The notes below the pieces were generated by a model, which was not told the DNA's origin, did not search any database, and saw only the letters and a list, made by a program, of their open reading frames with translations. A DNA stretch of 64,000 nt from Gibbsiella quercinecans. Lineage in GTDB: Bacteria; Pseudomonadota; Gammaproteobacteria; Enterobacterales; Enterobacteriaceae. The stretch is taken from positions 1,984,001 through 2,048,000 of the forward strand of contig NZ_CP014136.1 in NCBI RefSeq assembly GCF_002291425.1, read 5' to 3'. This document shows, in pieces, positions 60,301 through 64,000 of this stretch. A program made the position numbers and the translations under genes. Numbering within the stretch: position 1 is the first letter of the stretch; every line of letters starts with the position of its first letter.

Positions 60301-61167
60301 CTGAACGGTGAAACTATCCAGTTTGATGTGCTGATCTTGAGTGCTGGCCTGCAACAGCAGGCTGGAAATCAACACATCGGTATCGCCGGTCAGGCGCAAC
60401 TGCTCACCGCGGATTTCCTTCACGGTAATATCCAGCGGCAGGCGAATTTCCGGCAGATCCGGCAATAGCGGTTTGGCAAACAGTTCTTTTAACGTTTCGC
60501 CCAGCGGCTTCTCTTCCAACTTCGGCGCGGGTGCTGGCGTATCGCTGGCTTTCTCCGCGGCCTGCTTCGCGATATCCACCGCCGGTTGCACCGCTTCCGG
60601 CAACGGGTTCTGCGGGGTTTTCGGCAAGGCGATCAGCAGCGAACTGATTTTGGTCGGCAACAGCGTTAATGCACGCTCTTGCCACTGTGCGCCGGTATGG
60701 AACTGCGCCAGCGAAATCGCGGTTTCGTCCACTCGCACGTTGACATTGTTTAGCGCCAGCATGCGCAGCGTGATCGGATACGGCGTACTCAGGTTGGTGG
60801 TGGGCTCGCTGTTCTCCTCCGCCGGCGCCGAAGGCGCCATTTTCGCGGTATCCACCGCAACGTCGACATCGTCGGCGGTCAGCGCGTTAACGCACAGCGA
60901 ACTGCGACGGAAACAGGACAGATCGAGCGAGAGGTGGAACTGGCCGGCGTTGACGGTAACGCCCGGCATCTGATACTTGACGCCTTTCAACGTCAGATCG
61001 CGCCAGCCGCCGGTGACGCTGGCGATATCCAGGCCGGGCACCCAGCGTGCGGCGCCGTTGATCACCATATGCAAACCGGTGGTGGTGCCCAGCAAAAACG
61101 CCACGCTGCCCACGATCAGCAGCAGTACGATTAAAAATCCAAGAGAAATCTTTTTTATCAGGCTCAT
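57349..61167 (-). CDS. tamB: TamB, inner-membrane-anchored AsmA-like bridge protein
   Basis: The 1272-residue protein has one N-terminal membrane helix (about 8-27), a long periplasmic beta-taco region of repeated LxLxG-type strands, and the C-terminal DUF490/TamB domain (about 930-1272, ending in Phe). TamB spans the periplasm with TamA and is involved in phospholipid transport and autotransporter assembly. Its ATG overlaps the tamA stop by 4 bp (ATGA). Confidence 0.97.
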   Translation of the reverse strand: MSLIKKISLGFLIVLLLIVGSVAFLLGTTTGLHMVINGAARWVPGLDIASVTGGWRDLTLKGVKYQMPGVTVNAGQFHLSLDLSCFRRSSLCVNALTADDVDVAVDTAKMAPSAPAEENSEPTTNLSTPYPITLRMLALNNVNVRVDETAISLAQFHTGAQWQERALTLLPTKISSLLIALPKTPQNPLPEAVQPAVDIAKQAAEKASDTPAPAPKLEEKPLGETLKELFAKPLLPDLPEIRLPLDITVKEIRGEQLRLTGDTDVLISSLLLQASTQDQHIKLDSFTVQSPQGSLSAKGQASLTGTWPVTMAANAALNIDPLKGEKIKLDIGGGLREALTVALNLSGPVGAQLDVQTQLAEAGLPLALTLQSKQLKWPLAGAAQYQVDDFQLRFSGKATDYALSTRANIKGQDLPPAVLTLDGKGNIEQFKLDRLRLAALQGNTDLTALVDWSKAISWNSQLTLSGINTAKQWPEWPAKLEGKITTRGSLYGGSWQLQVPQLDLRGNVKQNSVSAHGSLSGNAAGQWTIPGVNLALGRNTLNVKGQLDEKSWNLDANIDAPRLDGALPGLGGTAKGVLKLRGNLQAPQLLADLVASGLQWQALRINRVKIDGDVRSSDQIQGQLAVRVEQLKQDALEVNLLTLEAKGSEKQHTLQLKIDGKPVSGQLALAGSFDRQQQRWRGNLNNTRFDTPVGEWRLTRAIALDYLNTQQKISVGPHCWQNPDAELCVPNTIEAGASGQASVVLNRFDLNMLKPFLGEETALSGVFNGRADVSWKAGEALPQAKVSLVGNGVKVVQQVQGKPLPIAFDRLNLNAALNNGRAQADWLIKLTNNGQLEGNVQVADPQGRRNIAGNVNITNISLALLNPALMQGEKAAGMLNANLRLGGSVQKPLVFGRLALDQVDIDGNWMPFDMTNGRLVINFNGMSSTLEGLIATTHGQLNLTGDADWRELNAWNARIAAKGDKLRVSVPPMARVDVSPDVVFEATPQLFSLNGKVDIPWARITVQELPASAVGVSSDEVMLDDKLQPIHEQTASIPINSNLMIHVGDDVRLDAFGLKAGLKGDLKVVQDRNGLGLNGQINILNGRFHAYGQDLIVRKGQLMFSGPPDQPYLNMEAIRNPDSTEDDVVAGVRVTGLADAPKLEVFSDPTKSQQEALSYLLRGQGLSSSGADGNAMTSMLIGMGVAQSGQLVGKIGEAFGVSNLALDTQGVGDSSQVVVSGYVLPGLQVKYGVGIFDSLATLTLRYRLMPKLYLEAVSGIDQALDLLYQFEF

Positions 61168-62900
61168 AGTTCAGGCCCCAAACCGATATAGAACTGCACC
61201 CCGTGGGTTTCCTGGTCCCCCACAGGGGCGGCAATATCCAGCTTCACTGGCCCAACCGGCGACTGCCAGCGCACGCCGACGCCCGCCCCGGTTTTGAAAT
61301 CGCTTTTTCTGATATCGTTCACGGCTTCACCGGAATCGACAAACACCGCGCCCCACCATTTGCCCGTCACGTTATATTGGTACTCCAGCGAGCCGGTGAA
61401 CATTTTCGACGCACCGGTCAGCTTACCGTCATCGTCACGCGGTGAAATGTTTTTATATTTGTAACCACGGATGCTGCGATCGCCCCCGGCGAAAAAGCGC
61501 AGATCCGGCGGGATCTTATCGAAGTTATTGGTTTCAATCCAACCCGCCTGCGCGCGCGCCACAAAGCGGTGTTTCTCCGCCAGGGTGCGGATCCACACGT
61601 TCTGCGCCTGCAACAGGGCAAAATCAACGCCGGATCCCCACGTGGTGTCGGAAACATCGAGGGAATAGCGCTGCGAGTCGCCCCAGGTTGGCATCAACCC
61701 GCCGCGTGAACGGGTACGCGCCACGCTCACCCCAGGATACAGCAGCATGGTGGTATCGGTGACGTTCGCCTGGGTAAAGTGGTCGAGCCGCCAGGTAAAG
61801 TTAACGGCGTGCTGCCAGCCGCTGGAAAGATCCCAGTTGCGCGATGCCACCACCTTGGTGCTGTCCGCCTTGGTATCATTCAGGTCCTGGCTTTTGAAAC
61901 CGGCCTGCAGCAGGTAATACTGCTCCAGCGGGCTCTTGAGCAGCGGGATTTTATACGAGAGATCGAGCTGTTGCTCCGGCGCCGAAACATAGGCGCTGGT
62001 TTCCAGGCTGTGGCCACGATCGTTCAACCACGGTTTTTTCCACACCCCTTTTACGCGCGGGCCAACGTCGGTGGAATAGCCAACGCCGGCTTCCATGGTG
62101 TTACGGCTGCGTGGGGAAACCACCGCGTCCAGCGGCAGCACTTTGCTCGCTTTTGAATCCTTGAAGTCCGGCGATACCACCACCGAGTTAAACCAACCGG
62201 TGGCAGACAAACGGCGGTTCAGCTCGGCCAGATCGCCCGAGCTGTAATAATCCCCTTTATGGAAAGGCACCAGATTTTGCAGATAATCTTCGCGGATTTG
62301 CGAGCCTTGAAACTTAACGTCGCCGAAGTGATAACGCTCACCGCTGTCAAAATCGATATCCCAGTAGGCCTGGTGCAAATCTTCCGCCACCCCAAGCTGG
62401 CTCTTGACCATCTCGGCATCAAAATACCCTTTGCGCAGCGCCAGGCCGGTCAGGGAACTTTTAAAGCTGTCGTAGGTACCGTGGTTCAAAATAGCGCCAA
62501 TCTCCGGGCGCCCGCGCTTCACCGCCGCGAGATAGTCTTCATCGGTTCTGGCACCGCCTTGCAACACAATGTCGGCGCCAGCGATACGCACCGGCTCACC
62601 GGGGTTGACCTTCGCATGCAGCACCGGCCGCGACAGGTTTGGGTTGTTATCCAGCGAGAAATCAATGGTCGGCTGATAGTAGCCCAGCGGCCGCAGCCCC
62701 TGGCGGATGGCCTGATCCACGCGCGCACGAAAGCGCCCATCGGCACTGACTTCATCACTGCCAATCGCGGACAAACGTACCCGAACATTTTGTTCCAACT
62801 CCCCGCTAAGACCTTCCACCTGCAAGCGTACGTTGGCCGCCAATGCCGGCGGCGCAGTAAATAACACGCATAAAACGCAAAGGGCACGGTATCGTGGCAC
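61164..62900 (-). CDS. tamA: TamA, outer-membrane Omp85-family protein
   Basis: The 578-residue protein has a signal peptide (1-21), three POTRA domains (about 22-265) and a 16-strand Omp85 barrel with the [12 protein letters not shown] lid-loop motif. It forms the translocation and assembly module with TamB. The start is GTG at 62900, supported by GGAG with good spacing. It is divergent from msrA. Confidence 0.97.
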   Translation of the reverse strand: MPRYRALCVLCVLFTAPPALAANVRLQVEGLSGELEQNVRVRLSAIGSDEVSADGRFRARVDQAIRQGLRPLGYYQPTIDFSLDNNPNLSRPVLHAKVNPGEPVRIAGADIVLQGGARTDEDYLAAVKRGRPEIGAILNHGTYDSFKSSLTGLALRKGYFDAEMVKSQLGVAEDLHQAYWDIDFDSGERYHFGDVKFQGSQIREDYLQNLVPFHKGDYYSSGDLAELNRRLSATGWFNSVVVSPDFKDSKASKVLPLDAVVSPRSRNTMEAGVGYSTDVGPRVKGVWKKPWLNDRGHSLETSAYVSAPEQQLDLSYKIPLLKSPLEQYYLLQAGFKSQDLNDTKADSTKVVASRNWDLSSGWQHAVNFTWRLDHFTQANVTDTTMLLYPGVSVARTRSRGGLMPTWGDSQRYSLDVSDTTWGSGVDFALLQAQNVWIRTLAEKHRFVARAQAGWIETNNFDKIPPDLRFFAGGDRSIRGYKYKNISPRDDDGKLTGASKMFTGSLEYQYNVTGKWWGAVFVDSGEAVNDIRKSDFKTGAGVGVRWQSPVGPVKLDIAAPVGDQETHGVQFYIGLGPEL

Positions 62901-63177
62901 GCGTTCTCCTTAGATTATTCTACTTTTCCTATACAACCTTAGCACTGGTGCCGGGGATTACACCGGGATAACACGATGATTTATCAACCACCACGGCACC
63001 ATTGAGCGGCATGCCCAGCCGCAAACAAGACACATTCTCTGCTTTTTGCGCCCTATATACTGCGTTAAACTTACACAGAAACGCAACATATTGCCTATTG
63101 TGGGCAAAGAGGCGTTCAGATACAACTAACGCCAGGGCGTCTTGGCCCAATAATTATCGTGATAACAGGAGTCAACC

Positions 63178-63819
63178 GTGGTGCCATCTTTTGATAAGTC
63201 TCAACCGATTGATAAAGCGAACGCATTACCAGGCCGCACCACCCCAATGCCCGTGGCAACCCTCAACGTGGTCACCGGCCACTCAATGACTCAGGTGCCG
63301 GAAGGCATGGAAGTGGCAATTTTCGCCATGGGCTGTTTCTGGGGCGTCGAGCGTTTGTTCTGGGAACAAGCGGGCGTCTACAGCACGGCTTCCGGCTACA
63401 GCGCTGGTTTTACCCCGAACCCCACCTACGAAGAAGTCTGCACCGGGCAAACCGGCCATGCAGAAGTGGTGCGCGTGGTGTTTGATCCCAAGACCGTCAG
63501 CTATAAACAGTTGTTACAGCTGTTCTGGGAAAATCACGATCCGGCACAGGGTATGCGCCAGCGCGGCGATATCGGCACGCAATACCGCTCCGCTATTTAT
63601 ACGTTAAGCCCGCAACAGCAGGCCGAAGCGGAAAGCAGCCTGCAACGTTTCCAGCAGGCAATGGACGCCGCAGGCGACGCGCGCCGCATCACCACCGAAA
63701 TTGCCCCCGCTCAGCCTTTCTATTATGCGGAAGACTATCACCAGCAGTATCTGCACAAAAACCCGGAAGGTTACTGTGGCCTGGGCGGTATCGGGGTGTG
63801 CCTGCCACCGCAGGGCTAA
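63178..63819 (+). CDS. msrA: Peptide-methionine (S)-S-oxide reductase MsrA
   Basis: The 213-residue protein has the catalytic GCFWG motif (Cys53) and resolving cysteines in the C-terminal [10 protein letters not shown] segment. It repairs methionine-S-sulfoxide with thioredoxin. The start is GTG 63178 (AGGAG 6 nt upstream); a second GTG follows directly at 63181. It is divergent from tamA, as in E. coli. Confidence 0.97.
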   Translation: MVPSFDKSQPIDKANALPGRTTPMPVATLNVVTGHSMTQVPEGMEVAIFAMGCFWGVERLFWEQAGVYSTASGYSAGFTPNPTYEEVCTGQTGHAEVVRVVFDPKTVSYKQLLQLFWENHDPAQGMRQRGDIGTQYRSAIYTLSPQQQAEAESSLQRFQQAMDAAGDARRITTEIAPAQPFYYAEDYHQQYLHKNPEGYCGLGGIGVCLPPQG

Positions 63820-63984
63820 CGCTGTCATTTTTCATCACTGGCGGCTTTCAGTGAGCTGCTGTTATACTATGCGCGGGCCGTGAAAACGGCCTGATAGCCG
63901 CTTTTCTGGTTGTTATCACACGTTTTTTTAATGAATTACCCTCCTCAAAAGCGCCGGCATCCCGCCGGCACGAATGGATAAACT

Positions 63985-64000
63985 ATGTTAGACAGTATAT
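63985..64000 (+). CDS. paeA: Start of YtfL/PaeA (CorC-type membrane protein), cut by the window end
   Basis: Only the first five codons (MLDSI) are present. E. coli ytfL neighbours msrA and starts MLNSI, so synteny and the peptide agree. Upstream lie a TATACT box (63863-63868), an interrupted hairpin with a T-run (about 63883-63907) and a GCCGGC/GCCGGC hairpin near 63954-63970. YtfL/PaeA is linked to polyamine export. Confidence 0.6.

Overview
The window is chromosomal DNA from a member of the Enterobacterales. Gene order and protein sequences match the E. coli rsmC/leuVPQ/yjjZ, nrdDG, yraR-yhbPQST-ubiUV-yhbW, deaD-nlpI-pnp-rpsO-truB-rbfA-infB-nusA-rimP-metY, leuU-secG-glmM-folP-ftsH-rlmE-yhbY-greA-dacB-obgE-yhbE-rpmA-rplU-ispB, argR-yhcN and mpl/fbp/ppa/ytfP-tamBA-msrA blocks. 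These blocks are joined differently from E. coli, and the DNA is moderately GC-rich. A Serratia-like (Yersiniaceae) host is my best guess, but it is an inference from memory of sequence resemblance and was not computed.

Layout. 1-5.6 kb: end of rsmC, an aldo/keto reductase with a divergent LysR regulator, three tandem tRNA-Leu(CAG) genes behind a stable-RNA promoter, a small membrane protein (YjjZ-like) under a Fur box, a membrane diguanylate cyclase and the AmpH peptidoglycan hydrolase. 5.7-9.7 kb: iron-type alcohol dehydrogenase, a 30-residue membrane peptide, L,D-transpeptidase LdtB and YncE. 9.7-17.7 kb: an anaerobic block, with nrdDG (anaerobic ribonucleotide reductase) behind CRP, NrdR and DnaA sites, then yraR/yhbP, yhbQ, yhbS/ubiT and ubiUV (oxygen-independent ubiquinone synthesis). 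17.7-17.8 kb: a one-spacer type I-E CRISPR relic abutting ubiV, with no cas genes in the window. 18-25 kb: accessory transport, with a HlyD protein plus two ABC-2 permeases but no ATPase, YhbW, and a DHA2 efflux pump with a divergent XRE/MmyB-type regulator.

25-37.4 kb is the minus-strand RNA and translation cluster: deaD, nlpI, pnp, rpsO, truB, rbfA, infB, nusA, rimP, metY. 37.5-50 kb carries leuU, secG, glmM, folP, ftsH, rlmE, yhbY, greA, dacB, obgE, yhbE, rpmA, rplU and ispB. 50-51 kb holds a divergent pair encoding a phage-Mu-repressor-like DNA-binding protein and the Ner-like SfsB/Nlp, the arrangement of the Mu c/ner switch, with inverted repeats between them. 51-64 kb: mdh, argR (behind ARG boxes), yhcN, mpl, fbp, ppa, ytfP, tamB, tamA, msrA and the first codons of ytfL/paeA.

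Most of the window is conserved housekeeping DNA. The parts most worth checking are the orphan CRISPR remnant, the domesticated Mu-like switch, the DnaA/NrdR/CRP sites upstream of nrdD, the tandem hairpin array between nrdD and nrdG, and the exporter operon without its own ATPase.
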